A stretch of DNA of 5,588 nt from Clostridiales bacterium (GTDB lineage: Bacteria > Bacillota_A > Clostridia > Peptostreptococcales > Anaerovoracaceae), in contig JAILFI010000119.1 of assembly GCA_024697655.1 (NCBI GenBank), forward strand, positions 1 through 5,588. Reading direction: 5' to 3'. The notes beneath the pieces were generated by a model. That model was not told where the DNA came from, ran no database searches, and saw only the letters and a program-made list of their open reading frames with translations. The stretch's first letter is position 1; each line of letters begins with the position of its first letter. Positions 5,564-5,588 of this stretch are shown one piece after another. Made by a program: the position numbers and the translations under genes.

Positions 5564-5588
5564 AGTTCGTGTTATCTCCTTACTTGTT

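Noticed and set aside
5564..5588. T-box or other leader control of proS
   Set aside because: Only 25 bases upstream of proS are in the window. They contain the ribosome binding site and nothing that can be judged.

Overview
This window looks like an ordinary chromosomal segment of a moderately G+C-rich bacterium. A Firmicutes-type organism, possibly of the Negativicutes, is most likely. The reasons are the AGGAGG-type ribosome binding sites, the bacterial-type ProS with two extra CxxC pairs, the split (two-gene) chromate transporter, the beta-CASP ribonuclease and a tRNA gene with an encoded CCA end. The phylum call is inference from protein style, not a database result.

All recognisable genes lie on the minus strand, so they read from right to left. 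At the right end is proS (prolyl-tRNA synthetase, 5563-3839). A 36-bp gap separates it from two short CHR-family chromate-type transporter genes (3802-3176 and 3174-2638). These two are spaced by one base, and the second gene's Shine-Dalgarno sequence lies inside the end of the first. A 99-bp gap with a plausible promoter leads to a cyclophilin-type peptidyl-prolyl isomerase (2538-2056). After 29 bp comes a 568-residue metallo-beta-lactamase/beta-CASP ribonuclease (2026-320). Next is a tRNA-Gly(CCC) gene (229-156) with its own near-consensus promoter (292-264) and a strong intrinsic terminator (155-121).

The protein genes support basic metabolism: tRNA charging, anion transport, protein folding and RNA processing. 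ProS and the transporter pair are probably co-transcribed. The isomerase and nuclease form a second short unit, with no terminator seen before the tRNA promoter. The only stretch without protein genes is 1-319. It holds the tRNA unit and, at 1-120, sequence that appears derived from tRNA 3' ends, plus a possible promoter pointing out of the left edge.

I found no convincing new biological system. The most interesting points are structural. A near-continuous palindrome of about 43-base arms is centred on the tRNA terminator, so that a second tRNA-like 3' end faces the real one. A second, direct copy of the tRNA-Gly 3' end lies 128 bp downstream. A short repeat occupies the two intergenic gaps that bracket the chromate-transporter pair.
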